Notes: generated by a model from the letters alone, not told the origin. A stretch of DNA of 64,000 nt from JBCBDX01 sp039822005 (GCA_039822005.1 JBCBMZ010000001.1:496001-560000); one strand, 5' to 3'. Shown: positions 24,834-34,245, numbered from the stretch's first letter. Numbers and translations: made by a program.

Positions 24834-25618
24834 GTTTTGATCGCGAAAAGCTCAGTGGCTTTTTGGATGGCGAGCTGTCCCCTGACGAAACACGGCAGGT
24901 GGAGCTTGCGCTTGAAAATGATCCATCGCTGGCCATCGAGCTTGAACAGTTGATGGCCGCAGAAAAATTCGCGCAGCAGGAATTTGACGCGATGCTGTCC
25001 GAACCGGTGCCACTGTCGCTGGCAGCAACGGTTCGAAATGCGCCGGAAGGCGGTAGTGGGTTAAGGGCGTCAAATGCAAATATACCGCCGCCAAATCGCA
25101 ACAGTTTATCTTGGTGGACGGCTGTCGCTGCGATGTTGGCGCTCGTGGTAGGCGCTGCAGGCGGATACGTGACAGCGTCAAATACGCAGATACAAGTTGC
25201 AACCGCTCCTGGTTGGCTTTCTGATATTGCGGATTATCACCGTGTTTATGCCACGCAGGTGCGCCATTTGGTGGAAGTTCCGGCGAGCGAGGCCGATCAC
25301 ATTGAAAGCTGGCTGACAAACACAGTCGGCGCTAATGTGGTGATCCCCGATTTGAGTGGTCACGGTCTTGAATTTCGCGGCGGACGTTTGCTGGTTGCTT
25401 CCGGTAAGCCGGTCGCGCAGCTCATGTTTACCGGCGGGCAAGGCGAGGTGGTCGCGCTGTGCTTAATCGCGAACGCTGAACCTGATGTCGCTGTCAACGC
25501 CCGGCAAGTGGGTGGCCTGGAAATGGTGACATGGGGCGGCGATCAGGCCAATTATGTTGTCGTAGCAAATCCGGGGATAGCTGACCTGGAAGCCATTGCG
25601 CGCACGGCAGCCGGCTGA
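24830..25618 (+). CDS. Membrane anti-sigma factor
   Basis: 262 residues. The cytosolic N-terminus (EKLSGFLDGELSPDETRQVELALENDPSLA) is the anti-sigma helical domain common to zinc-free and RsiW-like factors, a single membrane helix follows (about 95-117), and the rest is periplasmic. Its ATGA overlap with the ECF gene identifies the partner. The signal it senses is unknown; the outer domain ends with repeated Val/Gly beta-like stretches. Confidence 0.87.
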   Translation: MSFDREKLSGFLDGELSPDETRQVELALENDPSLAIELEQLMAAEKFAQQEFDAMLSEPVPLSLAATVRNAPEGGSGLRASNANIPPPNRNSLSWWTAVAAMLALVVGAAGGYVTASNTQIQVATAPGWLSDIADYHRVYATQVRHLVEVPASEADHIESWLTNTVGANVVIPDLSGHGLEFRGGRLLVASGKPVAQLMFTGGQGEVVALCLIANAEPDVAVNARQVGGLEMVTWGGDQANYVVVANPGIADLEAIARTAAG

Positions 25619-25651
25619 CATCCAAGATTTGCCGTCTGAACTCGGCCAAGA

Positions 25652-26488
25652 TCAAACAAAACCCCATTTCTCGACAGGGAAATTAAAGGTTTCGCCGAAG
25701 CGCAATATGTCTTCGCGCAATTCGTCATACAAAAACTCTCGCTGATCCTGCGTGAGTTTGGCAAATGGTGCCTTGCGACCCCGCTTGAGGTATAGCTTGT
25801 GCAACGTGTTGCGCGGCCCTCTCGGCAGGTTCCAATAGTATCTGGATAAACGGGGTGAGGTGTAAACCCGCATGGCTCTTTGGCTGACCGCTCTTGTTTC
25901 GTTTCGGCGCTCAGGGATGGGAAAAGAGAATGTCCCGTCAATTTCGAGAAAACGTGTGAGCCCTTGTGCGACGCTGCGAGCATCTATTTTGATATCGTCA
26001 AAATCCACAATATGGATATTGTGGAGTCCAAACGTCTGCCGGTATGGCTCCAACTGTGTGAAATATCGGGAATAATTGTAATACAAGGCATCGGTAATTT
26101 TCGAGCCAGCCGCAAAAAAACGCTTTTCGAGCGAAAAATTATACTGCGAAGCCACCCGGTCTATCGGATTTCGCACACAATAGATCAGCTTTGGTCTGAT
26201 GCCGTAGTCATGCATCCTTTGTGCAACGCCGGTTTGTTTGGGAATTTTGGTGTAACCTGTCGACGCTTCCATCAGAACCGGATCGGCGACCCCCAAATTT
26301 TCCGGCCAAAGTTCACGGTAGGTCGCATAGTTGTGAATGCGCTTGTTCGGGCGCAGAATGGGCGAAAAAAATTCAGGCTCCTTTATGATCGACCCGATGA
26401 TCTGCGGATGCTTAGTCATCAGGGCAAAAAGCGACGATGTTCCGCACTTCATGGCACCGATGATAATCGCGTAGCGCTGATTTTCCAT
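25652..26488 (-). CDS. PAPS-dependent sulfotransferase family protein
   Basis: 278 residues. The 5'-phosphosulfate loop is IIGAMKCGTSSLFALM (about 8-23) and the 3'-phosphate motif is YCVRNPIDRVASQY. The ATG at 26488 has GGAGGG about 8 nt upstream, better than the distal start at 26536. It is the last gene of the beta-oxidation cluster, 73 bp after the fadB/J-type gene. The acceptor is unknown; lipids, polysaccharides and small molecules are all used by this family. Confidence 0.87.
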   Translation of the reverse strand: MENQRYAIIIGAMKCGTSSLFALMTKHPQIIGSIIKEPEFFSPILRPNKRIHNYATYRELWPENLGVADPVLMEASTGYTKIPKQTGVAQRMHDYGIRPKLIYCVRNPIDRVASQYNFSLEKRFFAAGSKITDALYYNYSRYFTQLEPYRQTFGLHNIHIVDFDDIKIDARSVAQGLTRFLEIDGTFSFPIPERRNETRAVSQRAMRVYTSPRLSRYYWNLPRGPRNTLHKLYLKRGRKAPFAKLTQDQREFLYDELREDILRFGETFNFPVEKWGFV

Positions 26489-26560
26489 TTTCGATCCCTC
26501 CAACCGATGACCGGTCGGAGGAAATATTTGGCGCATGCTCGCGCGGCAAACAAGCCTTGA

Positions 26561-28783
26561 TCAAGCAGCCTCTTTTTTCTCCAACTCGGCATAAGGGTTA
26601 AAGCGCTCATAAAAGGTCTCGCCGGTCTTGGCCATGTCGGTGAGGATGCGCGGCACTTTGTACTGTGAGCCATACTTGCGTTGCAGCTTCTTGGCGACAG
26701 CTACGAATTCGGCCACGCCCATATTATCGATGTACGAGAGGGTTCCGCCCGTATAGGGCGCAAAGCCAAAGGCGAGGATGGAGCCAACATCGGCCTCGCG
26801 TGGATCAGTCACATGGCCTTCGCCCATCACACGTGCCGCTTCCAGTGCAATGACAACGAGGAAACGCTGCTTGAGTTCCTCAAAGTCAATCGAGTCAGCA
26901 TCCTGTTGCGGATACATGTCCTTCAGGCCGGGCCAGATATGTTTCTTGGCCGGTTTTGCCGGATAGTCGTAGAAGCCCTTGCCGTTCTTGCGGCCTTTGC
27001 GGTCATGCGTATCGACCATCGTGTTGACGAGTTCGAGATGCTCCTGCTTGACGATGCCTTCGCCAAGGTCGCGAACGGTTTGCGCCAGGATCTTCTGCGA
27101 CAGGTCGATGGCGGTTTCGTCATTGAGCGCCAGCGGCCCAACGGGCATGCCGGCCATCTTCGCTGCGTTTTCGATCATCACCGGCGGCACGCCTTCGGTA
27201 AGCATATTGTAAGCTTCCGACATGTACTGAAGGACGCACCGGTTCACGTAGAAACCGCGCGTATCCTTGACAACGATCGGCGTTTTCTTGATCGCCCGCA
27301 CATAGTCGAGCGCCGCGGCAAGCGCCCTGTCGGATGTTTTCTTGCCGAGAATGACTTCTACCAACATCATCTTGTCGACAGGCGAGAAGAAGTGGATGCC
27401 GATGAAGTTCTTCGGACGGACAGAGTTCTTCGCCAGATCCGAGATCGGAATGGTCGATGTGTTTGAGGCAAAGACCGCCGTACGTTTCATCGTTGCTTCG
27501 GCTTGCTCCGTGGCTGCTTTCTTGACCCCTGAATCTTCGAAGACCGCTTCGATTACCAGATCGCAACTGTCAAACTCGGCATAGTCGGTGGTGGGCGTGA
27601 TCAGGGAAAGCAGCTTGTCGGCATCTTCTTGCGTCGTGCGGCCCTTTTGCATCGCCTTCTTCAGTAGGTCAGCGGAATGGGCCTTGCCGCGCTCCGCGGC
27701 TTCCTGATCACGATCGAGCAGGACAACGGGGATACCGGCTTTGGCTGTCACATAGGCGATACCAGCGCCCATGAACCCAGCACCGAGGACACCGATTTTC
27801 TTGAACTTGGTGGGCTTGACGTCGGTGGGGCGTCGCGCGCCCTTGTTCAACTCCTGCATCGAGACAAAGAGCGAGCGGATCATAGCGCCGGCTTCTTTGG
27901 TTTGGAGGACTTGTGTGAAGTAGCGTTGTTCAATTTTCAGCGCTGTGTCGAATGGTACCAGCAGGCCCTCATAGACGCATTTTAGAATCGCAGCCGCGCC
28001 CGGATAGTTCATGTGGGTTTCACGGCGAAGGATCGCCGACGCTGCAGGCCAGACATTGGCACCCTGCGGTGAATAGACCTTGCCGCCGGGGAGTTTGAAG
28101 CCTTTCTCGTCCCAGGGCTGCACCGGTGACAGACCATCGAGGATCATTTTTTTGGCGGCTTTGACGAGGTTCTTCGGTGACACCACATCGTGGATCAGCC
28201 CCATCGCCTTGGCTCGCGCGGGTTTGAGATTTTGACCGGTGGTCATCATTTGCAGAGCGTCTTGCGGATTGGCCAAACGCGGCACGCGCTGGGTGCCGCC
28301 AGCACCGGGGAAAATCCCGATCTTGACTTCTGGAAGCGCTATTTTCACCGCATCGCTGTCAGCGGCAACACGGCCGTGGCAGGCCAGTGACAATTCGGTC
28401 GCGCCGCCCATGCACACACCATTGATCGCAGAGACCCACGGTTTGCCTGAGGTTTCGATCTTGCGATAAACTTGGCTCATCTTGCCAGCGTTGTCGAAAA
28501 GGAGCTGGGTTGCGCCGTCGGGGTTGCTGACCTTTTCGGCCTCATACGCATCAAACATCGCCTTGATCATGGTGATGTCAGCGCCCCCGGAAAATGAGTC
28601 CTTTTTGCCCGATGTGAACACAACGCCTTTGACGGCCTGATCAGCAGTTAGCTGATCGCAAATCGCATCCAATTCTGTCAGCGCCTCAACGGTGAAAACA
28701 TTCATGGAGCGCTCGGGCATGTCCCATGTAATGAGCGCGATGCCATCGGCGTCCGTTTCGATGGTGTAGTTGTTATAGGTCAT
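26561..28783 (-). CDS. fadJ: Bifunctional enoyl-CoA hydratase / 3-hydroxyacyl-CoA dehydrogenase (FadB/FadJ type)
   Basis: Second and third steps of fatty acid beta-oxidation, 740 residues. The N-terminal crotonase domain has the oxyanion and Glu blocks INGVCMGGATELSLACHGR and LPEVKIGIFPGAGGTQRVPRL. The NAD-binding motif VLGAGFMGAGIA starts near 328, and the dehydrogenase part includes IGIHFFSPVDKMMLVEVI and KDTRGFYVNRC. The nearby thiolase gene supplies the last step, forming a classical alpha/beta pair with two genes in between. FadB and FadJ cannot be told apart from sequence. Confidence 0.94.
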   Translation of the reverse strand: MTYNNYTIETDADGIALITWDMPERSMNVFTVEALTELDAICDQLTADQAVKGVVFTSGKKDSFSGGADITMIKAMFDAYEAEKVSNPDGATQLLFDNAGKMSQVYRKIETSGKPWVSAINGVCMGGATELSLACHGRVAADSDAVKIALPEVKIGIFPGAGGTQRVPRLANPQDALQMMTTGQNLKPARAKAMGLIHDVVSPKNLVKAAKKMILDGLSPVQPWDEKGFKLPGGKVYSPQGANVWPAASAILRRETHMNYPGAAAILKCVYEGLLVPFDTALKIEQRYFTQVLQTKEAGAMIRSLFVSMQELNKGARRPTDVKPTKFKKIGVLGAGFMGAGIAYVTAKAGIPVVLLDRDQEAAERGKAHSADLLKKAMQKGRTTQEDADKLLSLITPTTDYAEFDSCDLVIEAVFEDSGVKKAATEQAEATMKRTAVFASNTSTIPISDLAKNSVRPKNFIGIHFFSPVDKMMLVEVILGKKTSDRALAAALDYVRAIKKTPIVVKDTRGFYVNRCVLQYMSEAYNMLTEGVPPVMIENAAKMAGMPVGPLALNDETAIDLSQKILAQTVRDLGEGIVKQEHLELVNTMVDTHDRKGRKNGKGFYDYPAKPAKKHIWPGLKDMYPQQDADSIDFEELKQRFLVVIALEAARVMGEGHVTDPREADVGSILAFGFAPYTGGTLSYIDNMGVAEFVAVAKKLQRKYGSQYKVPRILTDMAKTGETFYERFNPYAELEKKEAA

Positions 28784-28794
28784 GTTTTACCTCC

Positions 28795-29391
28795 CTAAGC
28801 TGCGTCTGCGCGATTGAGCCCTGACAGCACTTTTTCTGTTGTTGTGATGGTGGCGAATTCGCCATTGAGATTGGAAAGCGTTATCGCGTGAATGTCTTCG
28901 GCGCGCTCGATTTGTCCGTCATAGCCGGTGCGATCGAACGTGTAGCAAGCATCTCCCACCAAAAACGCGTCAAAGCCCAGATTGCCTGCCATGCGGGTTG
29001 TTGTTTCGACGCAATGGTTCGTCGTGATACCTGCAATCACCAATTTGGTTGTCCCCATATCGCGCAGGCGCACTTCCAAATCGGTGCCGATAAACGATGA
29101 ATTGACGTGTTTGATCAGGACCGGCTCACCATCCCGCTCTTCGACACCCTCAATAGGCGAAAAGCCGGGCAGCTCAGCGCGCAGGGCAGAACCAACTTCC
29201 TGTGCGGAGTGGCGAATATGATAGATCGGCAGGCCAGCGCGGCGATACGCGTCCAACAAGGCGGTGACATTGGCGAGCGCATTCGGATTGTTGCGACGTT
29301 TCCCCGCGTTTTCCCACTCAAGAAACGCGCGCTGCACGTCGACCAGTATCAAGGCCGACCTATCGGTGAAAATATGCTGCGCAATTGTCAT
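28795..29391 (-). CDS. Isochorismatase-family cysteine hydrolase
   Basis: 198 residues. The catalytic triad is visible: Asp in LILVDVQRAF, Lys in LIKHVNSSF and Cys in TTNHCVETTTRM. Members hydrolyse isochorismate, nicotinamide or other amides, and the substrate here is unknown. Its start overlaps the upstream sulfotransferase stop by 4 bp and it ends 11 bp before the fadB/J-type gene, so it is co-transcribed with the beta-oxidation genes. Confidence 0.9.
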   Translation of the reverse strand: MTIAQHIFTDRSALILVDVQRAFLEWENAGKRRNNPNALANVTALLDAYRRAGLPIYHIRHSAQEVGSALRAELPGFSPIEGVEERDGEPVLIKHVNSSFIGTDLEVRLRDMGTTKLVIAGITTNHCVETTTRMAGNLGFDAFLVGDACYTFDRTGYDGQIERAEDIHAITLSNLNGEFATITTTEKVLSGLNRADAA

Positions 29392-30161
29392 GCCGATACC
29401 CGGAGTTTCTGATCGTTCTGATCATCGTCGCGATGAGAGGTGAGCAGTTGTTTTGTCTTCAGTTGGTCTTCGCGGTAAAGCTCTGTCAGGTACGCGCGAT
29501 CGCTCTGACCCAATTGTGTAGGATCGGTACTCTCCCTATAGCGAATGTCTTGCGAGGCCGGGTAGGACACAAAGCGGTTCAAACCCAAAAAATCACAAAC
29601 ACGGTCAAGCGTCTTTGCGTGCTCACTTTTAAGTTCTTTTGTCTGAATCACCAAAACCTGATTGCGTGAAAACCAACGAAAAACCTCTTGCAACTGCGCC
29701 TCGTAAAAGCCTCGCTCAACATAGCTGAATTTGCGCCAAGCCCTTGATGTGCGCGGCGTATTGACGAGGCGGTCTCGTCCGTCCCGGATGGCTGTGCTGA
29801 AGTCCAATTTTTCGTGGCCTTGCTCTCGGCTCATTTTCCAATGGGAAAATGCGCGGATGACGGGGTCACGAAGGCAGATGATGATTTTCATGTCCGGATT
29901 GCAGTTGAAAAGCCGGGCCATGCTGTTCGGCCAAAATGTGTAGACCGGCGTTGCGTCACCATACATGTTTTCCTCCGGCTCATTTTTAAAATGAGCCTGC
30001 AACAACTTGTAATTCGGCTTTGCCCAGTTGATCCGTTCATTGTCGAAAAAGTGGGTTTCTTTACCTGTACCGAAACTCACCTTCGGATGTTCGCTCAAAA
30101 AGGAGTGAAGCGCGGTTGTTCCGCACTTTTGTACCCCGGCGATGCAGAAGTTGAGTTTCAT
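29388..30161 (-). CDS. Sulfotransferase family protein, heparan-sulfate-type
   Basis: 257 residues with 5'-PSB loop IAGVQKCGTTALHSFLSEHP and 3'-PB LRDPVIRAFSHWKM, closest in pattern to heparan sulfate N-deacetylase/sulfotransferase-like members (KETHFFD). It is distinct from the other sulfotransferase in this cluster. Its stop overlaps the isochorismatase start, and it begins 14 bp after the thiolase stop. The acceptor is unknown. Confidence 0.88.
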   Translation of the reverse strand: MKLNFCIAGVQKCGTTALHSFLSEHPKVSFGTGKETHFFDNERINWAKPNYKLLQAHFKNEPEENMYGDATPVYTFWPNSMARLFNCNPDMKIIICLRDPVIRAFSHWKMSREQGHEKLDFSTAIRDGRDRLVNTPRTSRAWRKFSYVERGFYEAQLQEVFRWFSRNQVLVIQTKELKSEHAKTLDRVCDFLGLNRFVSYPASQDIRYRESTDPTQLGQSDRAYLTELYREDQLKTKQLLTSHRDDDQNDQKLRVSA

Positions 30162-30175
30162 TTTATCGCGTTTTC

Positions 30176-31384
30176 CTAAACGCGCTCAATGATGGTTGCG
30201 GTGCCCATGCCTGCGCCGATACACAAAGTGACAAGCGCAGTATTCAGGTCGCGGCGCTCCAGTTCATCTAGCACTGTGCCGAGGATCATCGCGCCGGTGG
30301 CACCGAGCGGGTGACCCATGGCAATCGCGCCTCCTGCCACGTTCATCTTATCGTGGGGAATGTCGAACGCCTGCATATGGCGCAAAACAACGGCCGCAAA
30401 AGCCTCATTGAGCTCGAAGAGATCGATATCGCTGATCTCCATTTTGGCCTTCTTCAAAAGCTTTTCGGTCACATCGACCGGGCCGGTCAGCATGAGGGTC
30501 GGATCAGAGCCGATATTGGCGAAGGCTTTGATCTTGGCACGTGGCGCTTTGCCGATCATCTTGGCCGCTTTTTTCGATCCCAGCAAAACGCCCGCTGCAC
30601 CGTCTACGATACCCGATGAGTTGCCGGCATGGTGAACATAGTTGATTTCCTCAACTTCGGGATGACCGGCGATGCCGACAGCTTCGAAGCCGCCCATCTG
30701 GCCGGGCATGACGAAAGATGGATTTAGCGAACCGAGTGACTGCATGTCCGTCCCCGGACGCATATGTTCATCATGGCCCAAGATGGTCAGGCCGTTTTGG
30801 TCTTTGACCTCGATAATTGAGTTTTTGAAATGGCCTTTATCCCAGCTTTCGGCAGAACGCTTTTGGCTCTCGACCGCATAGGCGTCGCAATCATCACGCG
30901 AAAAACCGTATTTTGTAGCGATCAAATCGGCTGATACGCCTTGCGGCATGAAGAAGGCCGGGATGTTTACAGAAGGGTCCATGTACCAGGCACCGCCTGA
31001 AGCACCCATGCCAACGCGTGACATGCTTTCCACGCCGCCTGCAATCACGATGTCATCGGCACCCTGTGCGATTTTCGCCGCGCCGAAGTTCACCGCATCA
31101 AGACCGGAAGCACAAAAACGGTTGATCTGCATGCCGGGCGCCTCTGTGGCGTAGCCAGCTTCAAAAACAGCCGCGCGCGCGATGTCGCCACCGGCTTCGT
31201 AGACTGGATCCACATTGCCGAGAATGACGTCATCCACCGTGGACGTGTCCACTTCGTTTCTGTCACGCAAAGCTTCTAGCACTTTGGCTGCCAAACGTGG
31301 GGTTGGCACTTCGTGCAACGAGCCGTCTTTCTTGCCACGACCGCGCGGCGTGCGCACCGCGTCATAAATAAATGCGTCAGCCAT
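30176..31384 (-). CDS. fadA: Acetyl-CoA C-acyltransferase (thiolase)
   Basis: Last step of beta-oxidation. 402 residues with the acyl-binding Cys91 in NRFCASGLDAVNF, His in GAIAMGHPLGATGA and the second Cys in TLCIGAGMGTA. The ATG at 31384 has GGGAGA about 8 nt upstream; a longer start at 31402 is less likely. Members are labelled FadA or acetyl-CoA acetyltransferase; neighbourhood favours degradation of fatty acids. Confidence 0.93.
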   Translation of the reverse strand: MADAFIYDAVRTPRGRGKKDGSLHEVPTPRLAAKVLEALRDRNEVDTSTVDDVILGNVDPVYEAGGDIARAAVFEAGYATEAPGMQINRFCASGLDAVNFGAAKIAQGADDIVIAGGVESMSRVGMGASGGAWYMDPSVNIPAFFMPQGVSADLIATKYGFSRDDCDAYAVESQKRSAESWDKGHFKNSIIEVKDQNGLTILGHDEHMRPGTDMQSLGSLNPSFVMPGQMGGFEAVGIAGHPEVEEINYVHHAGNSSGIVDGAAGVLLGSKKAAKMIGKAPRAKIKAFANIGSDPTLMLTGPVDVTEKLLKKAKMEISDIDLFELNEAFAAVVLRHMQAFDIPHDKMNVAGGAIAMGHPLGATGAMILGTVLDELERRDLNTALVTLCIGAGMGTATIIERV

Positions 31385-31435
31385 ATTCCATTCTCCCTTC
31401 AACGTGCGCGTTTAATGTCTTTGTTTGCGCACAGA

Positions 31436-32089
31436 TTATGCTGTCATGACCTGAGGATCGCGTCCCGATGGCATCAAGTCTTCTGATTTCTTATAGCCGG
31501 GTAGGGCGCGAATGCGCTCCAGCCATGGTTCGATATTCGGCCGGTTATCATATGAGACGCCGATCTGTTCCGGCCAATGAAGATAACCCTGACAGGCCAG
31601 ATCCGCGATGGTGTAACGCTCGCCTGTCAAAAACGGCTTGTCTGCCAACGCCAAGTTCATGGCTTTCAAGGCGGCTCCCAAACGTTGCTCAAATGATCGG
31701 GTTAGCTCGCCTTCAGCGACTTTTGCAAAGCGGCGATAGAACCTGAGCGGACCAGCATAGCCAGAGACCTTTTGGCTATCAAAAAGCAGCCAGCGCAAAA
31801 CGTCATATTCTTCCGCTTCGGTCTTGGGGCTGTAAGTGCCAAAGAGCCTGCTCAAATAGGTCAGGCAGGCACCCGATTGCGAAAGCGTGAAATCGCCGCC
31901 AGTGCGATGATGGATCAGCACGGGTGCCTCTGCCATCACATTCATCTTGCGGTAGTCATCGGTCTTTGTGCCACCCGTGAAGAACGGGATGCGCTTGCAC
32001 TGCCAGTCTGCCCCGTTCAACTCGAGCATCAACGCGACTTTATAGGCATTACCCGATTCCCAGAACCCGTAGAGGGTAAAATCAGTCAT
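31436..32089 (-). CDS. Glutathione S-transferase family protein
   Basis: 217 residues: N-terminal thioredoxin-like domain (LYGFWESGNAYKVALML, then APVLIHHRTGGDFTLSQSGACLTYL with the SQS glutathione-binding block) and a C-terminal helical domain with RYTIADLACQGYL. Its start overlaps the preceding small gene by 4 bp. It is a constant partner of the acyl-CoA dehydrogenase/thiolase cluster in this window, but its reaction is unknown. Confidence 0.87.
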   Translation of the reverse strand: MTDFTLYGFWESGNAYKVALMLELNGADWQCKRIPFFTGGTKTDDYRKMNVMAEAPVLIHHRTGGDFTLSQSGACLTYLSRLFGTYSPKTEAEEYDVLRWLLFDSQKVSGYAGPLRFYRRFAKVAEGELTRSFEQRLGAALKAMNLALADKPFLTGERYTIADLACQGYLHWPEQIGVSYDNRPNIEPWLERIRALPGYKKSEDLMPSGRDPQVMTA

Positions 32090-32331
32090 GATGACCGCTT
32101 CTCCATGCTGGCCATGCCGCCGCCGGGTGCTCCGAACTTTGCGATAAAACGCTGAAGAGCGCCGTCCAGTTTTGCATCATCGGCAATTTCATCGATATTT
32201 TTCAAGAGCACGGTGAGCAAGTAATTGTTGGACAGATGATGTCGCTCATTGAGCGCACGAAGCTTCGCATAGGCCGTCGTCGAAATGGCAACGGAGAACC
32301 GCTTGTCCAATGGGTAACGCCTGGCCGCCAT
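32086..32331 (-). CDS. Conserved small hypothetical protein
   Basis: 81 residues, positively charged N-terminus (MAARRYPLDKRFSVAISTTAYAKLRALNERHHLSNNYLLTVLLKNID), ending in a flexible Gly-rich tail. The N-terminal half could form a ribbon-helix-helix-like fold, but I do not recognise a family. The ATG at 32331 is preferred because AGGAAG lies 6 nt upstream; a TTG at 32352 is the next option. It is tightly placed between the acyl-CoA dehydrogenase and GST genes, with a 4-bp overlap to the latter. Confidence 0.65.
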   Translation of the reverse strand: MAARRYPLDKRFSVAISTTAYAKLRALNERHHLSNNYLLTVLLKNIDEIADDAKLDGALQRFIAKFGAPGGGMASMEKRSS

Positions 32332-32357
32332 GCGAAGCTTCCTGTTGCTCAATGGCG

Positions 32358-34154
32358 CTAAAACGCCTCTTCCGGGATCGCCATGATGCTGTCAGCGCCA
32401 GTTGAAATCCGGGCAAGATGTGCAGAACTCTCCGGCATGATGCGGTCAAAAAAGAATGTGGCTGTTGCCAGCTTATTCTCCAAATAACGCGCGTCGCCAT
32501 TGGCACCGGCCGACAGCTTCTCTTGTGCTGCCTTGACCTGCAAGCCCCACATGTAGCCGAGCGCTACCAAGCCGAAAAGGTGCATGTAATCATGCGATCC
32601 CGCACCGGCATTGTCTGGCTTGGCCATGGCGTTTTGGACAAACCACATGGTCGCCTGCTGCAGATCATTGAGGCCCTTCTTCAGATGTTTGGTGAAGAAA
32701 GCCATTTTTTCATTGTCGCGGTTTTCTTCGCAAAAGTCGCCCACTTCCTTGAAGAAGGCCTGAATGCCGCGGCCACCATTGGCGCCAAGTTTGCGGCCAA
32801 CCAGATCAAGCGCCTGGATACCGTTGGCGCCTTCATAGATCATGGCAATGCGGGCATCGCGCACATATTGGCTCATGCCCCATTCCTCAACATAACCATG
32901 GCCGCCATACATTTGCTGCGCCATAACCGCATGGTCAAAGCCTTTGTCGGTCAGAACGCCTTTGATGACAGGCGTCAGCAAGCCCATCATTTCCTCGTTC
33001 AATTCCGCATCGGTTGCGTCCTCGGAACGGTGTGCGACATCAGACTTTAACGCGGCCCACAAGATGAATGCCCGGCCGGCTTCATTGAAAGCGCGGATTG
33101 TCATGAGATTGCGGCGCACATCTGGATGTACGATGATCGGGTCGGCTTTCTTGTCCTCGTGCTTGGCACCGGTAAGTGCACGTCCCTGAATGCGTTCTTT
33201 GGCGTAGGTGACCGCGTTTTGGTAGGCAACTTCTGCTACGGAAAGGCCTTGCAAGCCCACGCCAAGGCGCGCTTCGTTCATCATGATGAACATGGCTTTG
33301 AGCCCTTTATGCTCTTGACCCACCAAATAGCCGGTCGCGTCATCATAGTTCATCACGCACGTTGAGTTGCCGTGGATACCCATCTTGTGTTCTATTGAAC
33401 CACAGGTTGCGCCATTGCGCTCGCCAACCGCACCATCTTCGTCGACGTTGAATTTCGGCACGATGAACAGGGAAATACCTTTGACACCTTCCGGCGCACC
33501 TTCGATACGAGCCAGGACAAGGTGAATGATGTTTTCACTCATGTCATGTTCGCCAGCTGAGATGAAAATCTTTTGGCCGGAGATTTTGTATGAGCCGTCT
33601 TCCTGCGGGACGGCTTTCGTGCGCAGCAGACCAAGGTCCGTGCCACAATGTGGCTCGGTAAGGTTCATCGTGCCCGTCCATGTGCCTTCGCACATTTTGG
33701 GCAGGAACTTTGCTTTTTGTTCATCTGATCCGTGGACGTAAATGGCGGCCATCGCACCTTGAGTAAGGCCGGGATACATCATCAATGCCATGTTGGCCGA
33801 TGAGAAATATTCGCCGACGGCTGTATGTAGAGTGTAAGGCAGACCCTGACCGCCATACTCAGGGTCGAAGGCCAGACCCATCCAGCCACCTTCCTTGTAC
33901 TGCTCATAGGCTGCCTTGAAGCCTTCCGGCGTCGTTACGGAACCATCATCATGCCGAACACAGCCCTGCTGATCACCCACCTGGTTCAGCGGAAAGAAAA
34001 CCTCTTCGGCAACGCGGGCGCCTTCACGAAGCACCGCTTCGACGATGTCGGGTGAAGCGTCAGCAAAGCCGGGTAGATTATTGTACTTCTCATACTTGAG
34101 AACATCGTTGAGAATGAAGAGCGTGTCTTCAACCGGGGCTGAGTAAGCTGGCAT
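32358..34154 (-). CDS. Acyl-CoA dehydrogenase, long C-terminal-extended type
   Basis: First step of beta-oxidation with FAD, 598 residues. N-terminal VEDTLFILNDVLKY, middle domain ITGxxxFIS-like KISGQKIFISAGEHD, flavin-contacting TEPHCGTDLG, and the IYEGANGIQALDLVGRKL block that carries the catalytic Glu. The extra C-terminal helix region makes it the FadE-like/AidB-like group. The ATG at 34154 has GGAGG 6 nt upstream. Promoter region bears a strong palindrome (34214-34245). Confidence 0.93.
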   Translation of the reverse strand: MPAYSAPVEDTLFILNDVLKYEKYNNLPGFADASPDIVEAVLREGARVAEEVFFPLNQVGDQQGCVRHDDGSVTTPEGFKAAYEQYKEGGWMGLAFDPEYGGQGLPYTLHTAVGEYFSSANMALMMYPGLTQGAMAAIYVHGSDEQKAKFLPKMCEGTWTGTMNLTEPHCGTDLGLLRTKAVPQEDGSYKISGQKIFISAGEHDMSENIIHLVLARIEGAPEGVKGISLFIVPKFNVDEDGAVGERNGATCGSIEHKMGIHGNSTCVMNYDDATGYLVGQEHKGLKAMFIMMNEARLGVGLQGLSVAEVAYQNAVTYAKERIQGRALTGAKHEDKKADPIIVHPDVRRNLMTIRAFNEAGRAFILWAALKSDVAHRSEDATDAELNEEMMGLLTPVIKGVLTDKGFDHAVMAQQMYGGHGYVEEWGMSQYVRDARIAMIYEGANGIQALDLVGRKLGANGGRGIQAFFKEVGDFCEENRDNEKMAFFTKHLKKGLNDLQQATMWFVQNAMAKPDNAGAGSHDYMHLFGLVALGYMWGLQVKAAQEKLSAGANGDARYLENKLATATFFFDRIMPESSAHLARISTGADSIMAIPEEAF

Positions 34155-34213
34155 TTTTTCCTCCAAACACTCACGTCGCATTGTGCGTGCGCCATTATTC
34201 TTCTGTGCCTAGC

Positions 34214-34245
34214 AAATTTTGACGTTTGCGTAAACGTCAAAATTT
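34214..34245. promoter_or_regulatory. Perfect 14-bp inverted repeat, probable MerR operator for the acyl-CoA dehydrogenase
   Basis: AAATTTTGACGTTT and AAACGTCAAAATTT are exact complements around GCGT. It lies 60 bp before the dehydrogenase start. On the minus strand the first arm supplies TTGACG, with a weak -10 (TTGCTA or similar) about 19-20 bp further on, the long spacing expected for MerR-controlled promoters. A MerR gene sits immediately upstream. Resembles the TTGACGT-type sites of LiuR-like regulators; regulator identity is inferred. Confidence 0.7.
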
